A stretch of DNA of 64,000 bases from Fimadaptatus sp050946055. GTDB taxonomy: Bacteria > Bacillota > Clostridia > Christensenellales > Aristaeellaceae. Below are positions 1 to 8,543 of this stretch, piece by piece; position 1 is the stretch's first letter, and each line of letters opens with the position of its first letter. Location: NCBI GenBank assembly GCA_050946055.1, contig JBMNUB010000004.1:1-64000 (forward strand), given 5' to 3'. The notes under the pieces are model-generated. The model had not been told where the DNA came from and ran no database searches. It was given only the letters and a program-made list of their open reading frames with translations. The translations under genes were made by a program, and so were the position numbers.

Positions 1-1
1 C

Positions 2-115
2 GAGCAGGGGCGCATACCGATATCCGGATGCTGGCATAAGAACCATCTCAGCCGCAAGACGATAGAGAGCGCAGGCCGGGCTATGAGTTCGATGCTTATT
101 AAGGTGGAGTTCTGA
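2..115 (+). CDS. possible 3' end of an unidentified protein (partial)
   Basis: A reading frame is open from the left edge of the window to a TGA at 113-115. It gives 37 residues ending in SSMLIKVEF. No motif can be recognised and the fragment is too short to classify. The other two forward frames are closed within this stretch. If it is real, its gene converges on mnmM, and repeat copy A lies between the two 3' ends. It could also be a chance open frame. Confidence 0.3.
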   Translation, partial: EQGRIPISGCWHKNHLSRKTIESAGRAMSSMLIKVEF

Positions 116-698
116 AGCGCTGACAGAGATGATGCGTGAGCTTTGCGCGGCTGCGCGGGGCTTGCTGTGACGCAGAGAGTGCCGCGCGGTGTGTTTATGG
201 GGGCGGGGATGGCGTACAGCCTCCATTATCGCTCTATACTGTCCACATCCATCCTTCGCCACTTACTCATCACGCGCTGCAAATTGCTAAGTACGCTCAA
301 ACCCGTTCCCGCCAATCAACCTAAAACCAAATGTGCATCAGACTGTCAAAAACCCCCCGGAGAGCTTGGCGGGCCTCGCAGCCCGCCGGATTAGGTAGCG
401 TCCAGCGACATGTGCGGCGGGCGCGTGATATTTTTGCGTCGGGAAATCCCATTTCCCAGAGCAGCATATCTTCCTTGCAGTTTCCACGCCCGGAAATCCG
501 CAGGATTTCAGTGGAAACTGAGTAGGGGTGGCAGTGGCGGGGGATATTCTCCCCCGTCCACGCTTGTCAAAAAGACGCTTTGACAAGCTCGCATTCCACA
601 ATCGCATTGTTCCATCAACACATTTCAACGCGCTCGCGCATGAGATGCATATCAGCACGCTTCCCATACCGCGCGGGCGCACTTATGCAGTAATCCGC
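116..698. other. intergenic region carrying dispersed repeat copy A
   Basis: No convincing gene is present. Short open frames lack ribosome-binding sites and recognisable domains. The recognisable content is repeat copy A at 341-587, with several perfect hairpins. I see no tRNA or other known RNA in 116-340. Confidence 0.55.
341..587 (+). repeat. dispersed structured repeat, copy A
   Basis: This segment aligns along most of its length with 48594-48824 (same orientation) and with the reverse complement of 26910-27133. It holds four perfect hairpins: GGCGGGC/GCCCGCC near 368-388, GGGAAAT/ATTTCCC at 441-457, GTTTCCAC/GTGGAAAC at 480-518 with an inner GAAATCC/GGATTTC stem, and CTTGTCAAA/TTTGACAAG at 563-587. 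The ends are roughly inverted (TGTCAAA near 345 and TTTGACA at 579-585). Unlike copies B and C it has no visible 36-nt flanking duplication. A frame on the minus strand is open but has no start signal. Confidence 0.75.
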
Positions 699-1274
699 TT
701 ATCCTATCTCCCTCATCCTCTCCACCGCAATCATAACCGGCGTATTGGCAGGCTGATTCAAATACCGCCGCACCATGACCTGAAACACACGCCCGTCCAG
801 CGCCGAGGCCCACTCAAGCAGCGCCTCCAGCTCGCGCGCGCCCTCGTCGTGACCGGGATAGGCACATATCGTCATCAACCCGCCCCGGCGCAGCAGCTTG
901 AGCGCCGCGTTCACTGCCTTGAGCGTGCTGTCCAGCAGCGTGGTCACGCTCTTGTCGCCGCCCGGCAGCCAGCCCAGATTGAACAGCACCGCGTCCACGC
1001 GCTCTGGTACCAGCTCGCCCATGCGCGCGTGCGAGGCGCACATGAGCCGCGCTCGGCTCAGTAGCCCCTTCTCCTCCAGCCGCGCGCGCGTGCGCTCCAC
1101 GGCGTCGGGCTGTATGTCAAAGGCGTATACCCGCCCGCTCTCGCCCACCAGCTCGCACAGCGCCTCGGTGTCCCCGCCGCCACCCATAGTCGCATCCACC
1201 GCCACAGCTCCCGGATGCAGCACCTGCTCATGCAGCTGTCGCGCCCAGTGCCATGCGCTTCCCATGTCCAGCAT
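699..1274 (-). CDS. mnmM: tRNA 5-(aminomethyl)uridine methyltransferase-like (YtqB/MnmM family)
   Basis: This is a 191-residue class I SAM-dependent methyltransferase of the YtqB (rRNA_methylase) family. Family members methylate the wobble uridine of tRNA (nm5U to mnm5U). The SAM motif AVDATMGGGGDTE lies at about residues 24-36, followed by an acidic loop FDIQP at 52-56 and the family signature FNLGWLPGGDK near residue 100. The start is ATG 1274 because GGGGAGG lies just upstream; an upstream in-frame ATG at 1307 has no such site. Length matches the family. It sits at the end of a run of minus-strand genes but is unrelated to the upstream glycosidase. Confidence 0.85.
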   Translation of the reverse strand: MLDMGSAWHWARQLHEQVLHPGAVAVDATMGGGGDTEALCELVGESGRVYAFDIQPDAVERTRARLEEKGLLSRARLMCASHARMGELVPERVDAVLFNLGWLPGGDKSVTTLLDSTLKAVNAALKLLRRGGLMTICAYPGHDEGARELEALLEWASALDGRVFQVMVRRYLNQPANTPVMIAVERMREIG

Positions 1275-1361
1275 ATCTTCCTCCCCTGCCGCCCTTGGGC
1301 GGCTCATGTCGTAATGTTGCGTTGCTTAGTAGCCTTAGTGCAGATACTTCCCATGCCGAAA

Positions 1362-1391
1362 GGCGCGCCGAAGCATATGCCCCGGCGCGCC
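1362..1391 (-). terminator. possible hairpin terminator of the DUF4965-like gene
   Basis: Two copies of the self-complementary octamer GGCGCGCC (1362-1369 and 1384-1391) are separated by 14 nt and can form a stem. On the minus strand a short TTTC follows. The U-tract is poor, so termination activity is uncertain. Confidence 0.35.
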
Positions 1392-1395
1392 CTAT

Positions 1396-1487
1396 GTCTA
1401 TTTATGCAGATGGCACAAAGCTGGTGTTTAGCCGCGCCATGTCCTTATCCACAAACCCTAAGTCTATGCATGCAGATGGCACATCAG
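1396..1487. repeat. two imperfect copies of a 25-nt motif
   Basis: The motif containing GCAGATGGCACA occurs at 1396-1420 and again at 1462-1487, about 66 nt apart, each preceded by GTCTAT. It lies just 3' of the stop codon of the DUF4965-like gene (1568), as the larger arrays do behind sigF and the GH125 gene. Confidence 0.45.
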
Positions 1488-1567
1488 CGGCATCCTCACG
1501 CGATGCGGCCCTGTTCAAGGCCATGCCCTATTCCGGCTGCGCCGACCATGTCATTGCCGGGCGCCTC

Positions 1568-3571
1568 TCAGCCCTTTGCCCACTTGCGCTTGAGCACGGG
1601 CATCCACAGGCCGCCCTGCACGGTGCGATGGCGGAACTCGCAGCTCAGCGCCGTCTCGGTCTCGTACCAGTCGGTCAGCGGCACGCGGTTGCGCGTGTTG
1701 TCCATGAATGCGCACAGCTGCGCGGACATGCGGCGCGTGCTGTCGTCGGTGTCGTCCAGCGCGCATGCCCACAGCATCCAGTCGGACTTGGTGAAGCCGC
1801 GGCGGCTGTCCAGCGGCACGCCGAAGTCGTTGGCGCGCTTGCGGTAGGTCTCTATCTCCTGCGCGCGCACGCCCGCGTCGAACAGTTCAAAGCCCGCCAC
1901 GGTGTCCCACACCATGTTGTACTTGAGACTCCAGCTGTCGGGCTTGTCCAGACACAGCATCATGCCGGATTCGTTGGCGGATATGCGGGTAAGCTCGGCG
2001 GCATTGGCGCGCGCTATGTCGTGATAGCGCTCCTCGCCGGTCAGCTCGCCCATGGCGTATATGGCCTCGCAGGACTTTATCGCCAGGTTGACATTGCGCC
2101 CCAAGTGACCGGCAAAGTCATCCGTGCAGAGCTGGGTGTCGAGATCGACGCCCTTCTCGATGAGGTAATCCGCCCACTTCTTAAGCAGCGGCATGTACTT
2201 ATCCACATAGGCGCGGGAGCGCTCGCCGCCCTCGGCGCGCACGTAGGCATACGCCATCAGTATCATGTTGCCGCATTCCTCGACCGGCATCTGATACTTG
2301 AAGTCGAACACATCGTCCTCTCGGCGGAATATGTCCAGCCACGCAAACGGCGCATTGCCCAGCTTGGCATTGTCCAGACCGTACACCTGGCCGTTGGCTA
2401 TCGGATACTGCCCCAGATCGTGCGGAGCGAAGTCGTGCTTCCAGCAGGGCAGCGAGGCGAACTCGAATATGCCGGTCATGAGGCCGCGCACCAGTTCGGG
2501 ATTGTAGCACAGCATCAGCGGCATGGAGGGATAGCTCACGTCCACGGTGTTTATGCAGCCGTTGCTGAAGCACTCCTTGCTCATGTACAGCAGCTCGCCA
2601 TCGGGCCTGCGCACGGCCTTGTGCGCCGCCAGCACCTGCCTGTACACCGCAGTCAGCAAGCGCTCGTAGTCCTCGCCGAAGGGGCGCGCATCGTCAAGCA
2701 GCGTCTCCTGCCAATCCTGCGCGCTCCTGTGCAGCTCGTCATGGTGCTTATAGAAGTAGTCTATGGCCGCGTCTATGCTGTCGAAGCGCTCGGTCCACAC
2801 GCCCTTGAGCGCATCGCCCAGCACTACAAGGCTTATGGAATCGTCATAGGCGAATACGTCGTACACGTTCAGCTCGCCCGAGAAGCCTTCGGGCAGCGAG
2901 TACACCGACATCAGGCTGCGCTTGCTGAACTCGCGGGTAGTTTCGGCGGCCAGACCGCAGCGGTTGTAATCGCAGTCAAACGCCACGCCGCGCTCGGTAT
3001 AGCGCGCATAGCGGCCGGCCAGATAGAAGTTGCCCCAGTCTATGTCCACGCCGTCGCCGCGCTCGTGCAGCGGCTGCTGACGGCGCTTGCCGAAGCGCGC
3101 CACCGAATAGCCCTCGCAGTCGCGGGTGTCGCCGGTAACGTCGCTGTCGTCATGGCCGCACATGGCGCTGTCCACGTACAGCTCTATCGATATGTCGTGC
3201 GCGCGGCCGTCCAGCACCTTTATGCTGTAATCGATGAACGAACAGGGCGTGCTCATCAGCTGCACATCGGTGATTATGGCCGGGCTCCAGAACTCCACGG
3301 TCAGCTGCACGCGGCTGTTGGCAAAGGTGTAGCGCGTAAACAGCGGCTCAAACTCCACCGACTTCTGCGGCAGGCAGCGCAGCGGCGTGCCATAGAGCGC
3401 ATCGCCCGCGCCCATAAAGCGCAGATGCTCGCCGTCTATGTGCATTATGCCGTGTATGGGCTTTTCCTTGCCGAACCACAGGCGGGTGTTGTCATCGTTG
3501 AGCTGATCTGAGCAGCTCCACAGGCTCACGTAGGGATCGATGGTGATAAGAGGATAGGCAGGATATCTCAT
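1568..3571 (-). CDS. GtaA/DUF4965-DUF1793-like glycosidase-type protein
   Basis: This 667-residue protein looks like the family with DUF4964, DUF5127, DUF4965 and DUF1793 domains (often annotated glutaminase GtaA or uncharacterised glycosidase). The N-terminal segment YPLITIDPYVSLWS at about residues 5-18 is the DUF4964-type start. A beta-rich region follows, and the C-terminal part is an (alpha/alpha)6-type helical domain with KEC..GCINTVDVSYPSMP and WDTVAGFELFDAG. There is no signal peptide, so it is probably cytoplasmic and would act on imported oligosaccharides. ATG 3571 is chosen because GAAGGGAG lies 7 nt upstream. Substrate and catalytic residues are not known to me; the glutaminase label should not be trusted. 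Confidence 0.7.
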   Translation of the reverse strand: MRYPAYPLITIDPYVSLWSCSDQLNDDNTRLWFGKEKPIHGIMHIDGEHLRFMGAGDALYGTPLRCLPQKSVEFEPLFTRYTFANSRVQLTVEFWSPAIITDVQLMSTPCSFIDYSIKVLDGRAHDISIELYVDSAMCGHDDSDVTGDTRDCEGYSVARFGKRRQQPLHERGDGVDIDWGNFYLAGRYARYTERGVAFDCDYNRCGLAAETTREFSKRSLMSVYSLPEGFSGELNVYDVFAYDDSISLVVLGDALKGVWTERFDSIDAAIDYFYKHHDELHRSAQDWQETLLDDARPFGEDYERLLTAVYRQVLAAHKAVRRPDGELLYMSKECFSNGCINTVDVSYPSMPLMLCYNPELVRGLMTGIFEFASLPCWKHDFAPHDLGQYPIANGQVYGLDNAKLGNAPFAWLDIFRREDDVFDFKYQMPVEECGNMILMAYAYVRAEGGERSRAYVDKYMPLLKKWADYLIEKGVDLDTQLCTDDFAGHLGRNVNLAIKSCEAIYAMGELTGEERYHDIARANAAELTRISANESGMMLCLDKPDSWSLKYNMVWDTVAGFELFDAGVRAQEIETYRKRANDFGVPLDSRRGFTKSDWMLWACALDDTDDSTRRMSAQLCAFMDNTRNRVPLTDWYETETALSCEFRHRTVQGGLWMPVLKRKWAKG

Positions 3572-3833
3572 TGGTATATCTCCCTTCGTCAATGCTCATT
3601 TAAGCATGCGTTCTTACCATTATTGCGCATCGGATTTTGAAGCGCAATGTCATTCGGCTATGCTGACGCATAACGGCACGGTCTTGTGCGTATGCGTAAA
3701 TGTTCCGGCCCCGCGATATATGCACAGGGACGCGCGCCATTGCGCTTACGATTTACGCATTTAAACGGCCGCCTTGCGTTGTCCGTGACCGCTTGGGCTG
3801 CTGTTGCGATCGCCAGCGGCAGATTGTGCCGTT

Positions 3834-5009
3834 TCAGTCAACCGGCAGGCACTTCATGGCCTGCTTGAGGTCATCTATCAGCGTGTCCACATCCTCAAGG
3901 CCCACATGTATGCGCACGAGGTTATCGGGCTGACCGGCGGCGCGCGTCTCGTCGCTGTTGCCCAGCAGCACGCACAGGCTCTCAAAGCCGCCCCAGCTGC
4001 ATCCGTTCTGGAAGAAGTGCAGCGACTGGGTGAACTTCCTGACCTGCTCGGTCGTACCCTTTGGCACGAAGCTCATCAGGCCGTTCATGCCGGTCATGTA
4101 CTTATTGAACAGCTCGGGCTGGTCGTATGTGGCCGAGCCGGGGTAGAACACCTTTTCCACATGCGGATCGCTCTCCAGAAACTCCGCGACCTTGCGCCCG
4201 CTGCGGGCATGCTGCTCAAGGCGCACAGGCAGCGTGCGCAGGCCGCGTATCAGCAGCCATGCCTGATGCGGATCCATGTTGTTGCCCAGCAATTCGCGCT
4301 CGTTGTGCTGTATGGACTCGATTATCTCGCGCCTTGCCACTATGGCTCCGGCGACAATGTCGCTGTGACCGCCCATGTACTTGGACGCGGTATGGCATAC
4401 TATGTCTATGCCGTGCTTTAGCGGGTTCTGGTGCAGGGGCGTAGCGTAGGTATTGTCTATCACGGTCAGTATGCCCTTTTCGTGCGCAAGCTCCGCGACC
4501 GCCTCCAGATCCTGCATGCGCAGCAGCAGGCTGGACGGGCTCTCCAGATATATCATGCGCGTATTGGGGCGAATGGCGGCGCGTATCTCGTCTATGGAAT
4601 CGCCGCGCACCAGCGTGTACTCTACGTTGAACTTCTTTAGATAGTTCTTAACGAACACCAGCGTGCAGCCATACGCCGTATCTACCAGCACCACGTGGCA
4701 GCCCGCAGTTATACAGTACATTATCGCGCTGCTCATCGCGCCCATGCCGGACGAGAAGCACAGCGCGCCGTCGCCGCCCTCCAGCGCCGCTATCTTGCGT
4801 TCGGCTATGTCTATCGTGGGATTGCTCACGCGGGTGTAGGCGTACTCGGTCTGAGTGACGCCATTTACCTCGGTGGGGCGCACGAACAGCGAGTTCTGGA
4901 ATATGGGCGGCACTATCGCGCCCTCGAACCTGCCATACTCATCGCCCACATGCGCACATATATCCCAGGGCGTGCGATACTTTCTGTCCTCATCCGTCAA
5001 AAATGCCAT
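3834..5009 (-). CDS. cystathionine gamma-synthase/gamma-lyase-family PLP enzyme
   Basis: This 391-residue protein belongs to the Cys/Met metabolism PLP enzymes (fold type I). Visible landmarks are the phosphate-binding YTRVSNPT at 58-65, FSSGMGA near 86-92, the aspartate of VIDNTYATP at about 185, and the PLP lysine in TASKYMGG at about residue 210. It carries out beta- or gamma-elimination or replacement on sulfur amino acids (cystathionine synthase, lyase or methionine gamma-lyase); the exact reaction cannot be read from sequence. ATG 5009 follows GGGAGGA at good spacing, whereas the in-frame ATG at 5057 has none. It is separated from the ABC operon by a bidirectional terminator. Confidence 0.85.
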   Translation of the reverse strand: MAFLTDEDRKYRTPWDICAHVGDEYGRFEGAIVPPIFQNSLFVRPTEVNGVTQTEYAYTRVSNPTIDIAERKIAALEGGDGALCFSSGMGAMSSAIMYCITAGCHVVLVDTAYGCTLVFVKNYLKKFNVEYTLVRGDSIDEIRAAIRPNTRMIYLESPSSLLLRMQDLEAVAELAHEKGILTVIDNTYATPLHQNPLKHGIDIVCHTASKYMGGHSDIVAGAIVARREIIESIQHNERELLGNNMDPHQAWLLIRGLRTLPVRLEQHARSGRKVAEFLESDPHVEKVFYPGSATYDQPELFNKYMTGMNGLMSFVPKGTTEQVRKFTQSLHFFQNGCSWGGFESLCVLLGNSDETRAAGQPDNLVRIHVGLEDVDTLIDDLKQAMKCLPVD

Positions 5010-5142
5010 CCCAGCATCCTCCCGAAGCTTAAACGTTTTAAGACGCATTTGCGTCATGCCGCCAATATATTACCATGAGCGCAGCCAAAATGGAAGAGCT
5101 GACAGAAATTTTAAGGCAAGGCACCATTTGCGGCACAAAAAT

Positions 5143-5181
5143 GCGAAGGGCTTTCTGCGCAACATCAGACAGCGCCTTCGC
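5143..5181. terminator. bidirectional intrinsic terminator
   Basis: The stem GCGAAGG (5143-5149) / CCTTCGC (5175-5181) is followed by CTTTTT on the plus strand. On the minus strand it is followed by ATTTTTG. It ends the minus-strand ABC operon and isolates the downstream Cys/Met enzyme gene. Confidence 0.65.
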
Positions 5182-5193
5182 TTTTTAATACGG

Positions 5194-6057
5194 TTAACCC
5201 TTAAGACCCTGAATGCTTATGCCCTCTACCAGCTGGCGCTGGAAGAAGAAGAAGATTATAAGTATCGGCACCAGCGACAGCACCGACATCGCAAATGTAG
5301 CGCCAAAGTCAGTGCCTGCGCTGTCCGAGAAGAGCTTGAGCGCGTATGCAACCGTGTAGGTCTGCGGCGCGTTCAGGTACAGCAGTGAACCCATGAAGTC
5401 GCCCCACGCGCCTATGAACGTGAGTATGCCGACCGTTACCACTGCCGGCACTATCATAGGCAGCATTATGCGCCAGAATATGCCGTACCAGCTGCATCCG
5501 TCTATTGTGGCCGCCTCGTCCATGTCGCGCGGTATGCCGCGTATGAACTGCATAACCAGGAATATGTCAAACGCGCTTCCAAAGAACGCCGGTACGACCA
5601 GAGGCAGATAGCTGCCAACCCAGCCTATGCTGTTAAACAGCACAAAGCGCGGTATCATCATGACCTGACTGGGCAGCATCATGGTGATTATCATGGTCAC
5701 AAACCAGAAGTTGCGCCCCGGAAAGTGCAGCCTCGCCAGGCCAAACGCCACTACCGCAGCCGAAAACGCCGCACCTATCGTCGAAAGGCCCGCGATTATC
5801 AGCGAGTTCTTGAAGTAAACGCTAAAGCTCAGGCCCGCAAAGCCGCGCCAGCCGTTTACATAGTTTTCCAGAGTAAGCGTCTCCGGTATGAGCTGGCCCA
5901 CTGTGTCAAATATCTCCGCATTGGGCTTAAACGAGGACGATATCATCCATATCAGCGGATAGAGCATGCCTATGCTGGCCGCAGTCACCAGCACATGATA
6001 CACCACATTGAGCGTTACCTTCCTGCGCTTCATGCTGTGTGTTTTCATCGCTATCAT
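5194..6057 (-). CDS. carbohydrate ABC transporter permease, MalG/LplC type
   Basis: This 287-residue inner-membrane permease has six predicted helices. The first is VVYHVLVTAASIGMLYPLIW, and the EAA loop DEAATIDGCSWYGIFWRI contacts the ATPase. It forms the membrane channel with the permease encoded at 6057-6956 and imports a sugar delivered by the binding protein at 7028-8317. The start codon shares one base with the upstream stop (TAATG), with GGAGGG 6 nt before it, so the two are translationally coupled. No ATPase is encoded nearby; a shared MsmK-type ATPase elsewhere is likely. Confidence 0.9.
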   Translation of the reverse strand: MIAMKTHSMKRRKVTLNVVYHVLVTAASIGMLYPLIWMISSSFKPNAEIFDTVGQLIPETLTLENYVNGWRGFAGLSFSVYFKNSLIIAGLSTIGAAFSAAVVAFGLARLHFPGRNFWFVTMIITMMLPSQVMMIPRFVLFNSIGWVGSYLPLVVPAFFGSAFDIFLVMQFIRGIPRDMDEAATIDGCSWYGIFWRIMLPMIVPAVVTVGILTFIGAWGDFMGSLLYLNAPQTYTVAYALKLFSDSAGTDFGATFAMSVLSLVPILIIFFFFQRQLVEGISIQGLKG

Positions 6058-6956
6058 TATCTTCCCTCCGATTCGTAGTACACCCACGCGCTCGAGGAGC
6101 GGAAGATAAGCGCCGTAAATGCCGCTATAACCAGCAGCATGAACCATGCCATAGCGCTGCCGTAGCCCATCTCGTAGTAGGTAAAGGCGCGGTTATACAG
6201 ATGCACGCCGTAATACAGGGTGCTGTTGAGCGGCTTGCCCTGAGTTATCAGGTAGGAGGAGTTGAACGCCTGGAACGCGCCTATGGTCTGGTTGATTAGG
6301 TTAAAGAAGAATATGGGCGTTATCATGGGCAGCACTATGTTGAAGAAGCGGCGCACAGGGCCTGCACCGTCCACTATGGCGGCCTCATGATAGCTCTTAG
6401 GCACGTTCTTTATGGCGGCTAGGAATATCAGCATGGAGCTGCCGAACTGCCACACGCCCAGCGCTATCAGCACGCCCAGCGCGGTGTCGGGATTGGACAG
6501 CCACTTGACGGGCGCTATGCCGAATACCGCAGTTATCTTGTTTATGGCGCCGTTATAGGAGAACAGCTGCTTCCATGTGAGCGCCACTGCCACGCTGCCG
6601 CCCATAAGCGAGGGTATGTAGAACGCCGCGCGGTATATGGAGGTAGCCTTGGTGGCCTTGGCCAGCACCAGCGCCACCAGCAGCGACACAAGCAGCTTTA
6701 TCGGCACCTGTATTATCGCAAACTTGAACGTCACCCAGAACGACTTCCAGAAGTACTTGTCCTCAAAGAACATGCGCTTAAAGTTGTCAAAGCCTATCCA
6801 CTTGGGCGGCGTAAGCACATCGTATTCGGTAAACGCAAGGTAGAGTGAGGTAAAGAAAGGTATGACGGTAAACACCATCAGACCTATTATGAAGGGGGCT
6901 ATGAATACATATCCCGCCACCTTCTCCTTGCCCAGCGTCCTGCCCAGACTGTTCAT
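6057..6956 (-). CDS. carbohydrate ABC transporter permease, MalF/LplB type
   Basis: This 299-residue permease begins with a cytoplasmic stretch and the helix YVFIAPFIIGLMVFTVIPFF. The EAA motif YHEAAIVDGAGPVRRFFNI lies near residue 200. It is the partner of the MalG-type permease that follows with a one-base overlap. A clear AAGGAG site lies 9 nt before the ATG. The hairpin between this gene and the binding-protein gene probably lowers its expression relative to the binding protein. Confidence 0.9.
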   Translation of the reverse strand: MNSLGRTLGKEKVAGYVFIAPFIIGLMVFTVIPFFTSLYLAFTEYDVLTPPKWIGFDNFKRMFFEDKYFWKSFWVTFKFAIIQVPIKLLVSLLVALVLAKATKATSIYRAAFYIPSLMGGSVAVALTWKQLFSYNGAINKITAVFGIAPVKWLSNPDTALGVLIALGVWQFGSSMLIFLAAIKNVPKSYHEAAIVDGAGPVRRFFNIVLPMITPIFFFNLINQTIGAFQAFNSSYLITQGKPLNSTLYYGVHLYNRAFTYYEMGYGSAMAWFMLLVIAAFTALIFRSSSAWVYYESEGR

Positions 6957-6977
6957 CGCGATTCACTCCTTAAAAAA

Positions 6978-7006
6978 GGGGAGCCGCCGCAATCGACGGC
7001 CTCCCC
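6978..7006 (-). terminator. intercistronic hairpin after the binding-protein gene (attenuator or mRNA stabiliser)
   Basis: On the minus strand GGGGAGGCCG pairs with CGGCTCCCC (one bulge), followed directly by TTTTTT. It lies between the solute-binding protein gene and the permeases. Partial termination here would give more binding protein than permease, a common arrangement in ABC importers. Confidence 0.7.
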
Positions 7007-7027
7007 TCCTGCCATTTGGATTGTAGA

Positions 7028-8317
7028 TTATTGCTCAGCCTGCTGTGCGCCCTTCATGAGCAGGGCGTTGGCCTCGTCCATGAACTCCTGCGCCCAGGCA
7101 GTCAGATCCTCAACCTGACCATACTGCACGGCCTCGAAGTACTCGCCCATGAGCGCCTCAACCTCGCCGCTGGCCACGGGATCCGGGGGCATGATGGGCG
7201 TGGTCTTGTTGTTAGCGGTCAGATAGTCCAGATAAGCGGCTATCTTCTGCGCAGTAGCGTCCAGATTGGGGGTCACATGAGCCAGCATCTCGCTGGATAT
7301 GGGCATAGCGCGGTCTATGCCCACTATGTCAAAGCAATCGGGATCGTTGGTAAAGAAGTTTACGAACAGCGCCGCAGCGTCCTTCACCTTGGAGTTTTCG
7401 GATACCGACCAGAACATCGAAGGCTTGAAGTACAGGGAAGGCATATTGGCATCGGCGGGATCGGGCCAGCAGGCAAGTTCCAGCTCGCAGTTAGAGCCGT
7501 CCTGATAGGCCTGCAGCTCGTTGGTCCAGTGCCAGCTCGCCCAGTTGTCGCTTACCATGGCATCAAACGCGGTGGTAGCGGAAGTCGCGCCTACGTCCAG
7601 GCACCAGCCTTCCTCTATGGCCTTCATACGGCCTTCCCAAGTGCGCACGATGTAGGAGGGGTCGTCAAAGCCCAGACCATTGCCCTCGGCGTTGAACAGC
7701 TGCAGGCCGTAAGCGCGCAGTAGGTTGCGCAGAGCGTCCTTGCCCACTAGAGTATCCTGAGTGCGGCCGGTCTTTTCGTAGACCTGACGGCTCAGATCGG
7801 CAAAGCCCTCCAGAGTGGGCTCCATGGGCATCTCAAGACCCGCCTCGTCCAGCACGTCCTTGCGGTAGAAGGTAGCCAGCGCGTTGGTGCCGGTGGACAG
7901 GCCGTAGTTCTTGCCTCCGACCTGGCCGCTGGTCAGCACGGACTCGGCGACCTTGCTCACGTCTATCGCACCGGACTCATAGTAAGGAGTCAGGTCGGCC
8001 AGCACGCCGCTCTGACCATACTGAGTCAGGTACTGATAGTCCATCTGGATAACATCGGGCAGCAGACCGCCGGCAACCTGAGTGGCCAGCTTGCTCCAGT
8101 AGCCGTCCCAAGAGGTAAACTCGGGCTCCACGGTTATGTAGGGGTACTTCTCCTCGAACTTCTCTATGGCCGCCATGGTCAGGTCATGACGGGTCTGAGA
8201 GCCCCACCATGTGACGCGCAGCGTCACGGGCTGCTGTTCTTCGGCCAGCGCCGCCGTGGGCAGTATGCTCATCGTCAGCAGCATCACCGCCGCCAGTATG
8301 GAAAGAAAACGCTTCAT
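7028..8317 (-). CDS. ABC transporter sugar-binding protein (extracellular, family 1)
   Basis: This 429-residue secreted solute-binding protein has a signal peptide (MKRF, hydrophobic core, ending PTAALA|EE). The mature part starts with the typical QPVTLRVTWWGSQTRHDLT strand, and ITVEPEFTSWDGYW follows. No lipobox cysteine is present, so signal peptidase I cleavage is more likely than lipidation. It delivers a carbohydrate to the permeases downstream. ATG 8317 is chosen because GGAGGTG lies upstream; the longer frame to 8353 includes the promoter region. The flanking GH36 gene suggests an alpha-galactoside ligand, which is inference. Confidence 0.9.
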   Translation of the reverse strand: MKRFLSILAAVMLLTMSILPTAALAEEQQPVTLRVTWWGSQTRHDLTMAAIEKFEEKYPYITVEPEFTSWDGYWSKLATQVAGGLLPDVIQMDYQYLTQYGQSGVLADLTPYYESGAIDVSKVAESVLTSGQVGGKNYGLSTGTNALATFYRKDVLDEAGLEMPMEPTLEGFADLSRQVYEKTGRTQDTLVGKDALRNLLRAYGLQLFNAEGNGLGFDDPSYIVRTWEGRMKAIEEGWCLDVGATSATTAFDAMVSDNWASWHWTNELQAYQDGSNCELELACWPDPADANMPSLYFKPSMFWSVSENSKVKDAAALFVNFFTNDPDCFDIVGIDRAMPISSEMLAHVTPNLDATAQKIAAYLDYLTANNKTTPIMPPDPVASGEVEALMGEYFEAVQYGQVEDLTAWAQEFMDEANALLMKGAQQAEQ

Positions 8318-8351
8318 ACGGGGAACACCTCCGTTTGTTTTTGTTGAACCC

Positions 8352-8380
8352 ATTATATAAAGTTCTGTTTAAAATCGGAA
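8352..8380 (-). promoter_or_regulatory. probable promoter of the binding-protein gene (weak -35)
   Basis: On the minus strand a perfect TATAAT (8352-8357) is preceded at 17 nt by TTCCGA, a poor -35 match. Such promoters often need an activator, and the AraC-type regulator encoded just upstream is the obvious candidate. Confidence 0.45.
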
Positions 8381-8476
8381 TCCAAATTTCAGACGTTTTA
8401 TGTCACTTTTCGGAGGTGTTCACATTCAGCTCTGATTTTGCGGTCGATGTAAAATCATAATTTCCAAAATGAAAAC

Positions 8477-8528
8477 ATGGCTCGTCTAAACGGCTATGCA
8501 TTTACGCACTTCCATTTAGACAAGCCAT
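8477..8528 (-). terminator. terminator of the kinase/regulator operon
   Basis: A 17-bp stem (8477-8493 with 8512-8528, two wobble positions, 18-nt loop) lies 15 nt past the stop of the response regulator. On the minus strand it is followed by GTTTTCATTTT. Confidence 0.65.
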
Positions 8529-8543
8529 ATATTTCTGCGCGCC

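Noticed and set aside
338..682. Minus-strand open frame of 114 codons through repeat copy A, with a partly similar peptide readable in copies B and C
   Set aside because: The peptide similarity follows from nucleotide similarity. The three frames differ in starts and ends, no ribosome-binding site is present, and the base changes favour a conserved fold rather than coding.
1253..3511. Very long plus-strand open frame (752 codons)
   Set aside because: It is the antisense shadow of the DUF4965-like gene, created by high GC and codon bias. It has no ribosome-binding site and no recognisable domain.
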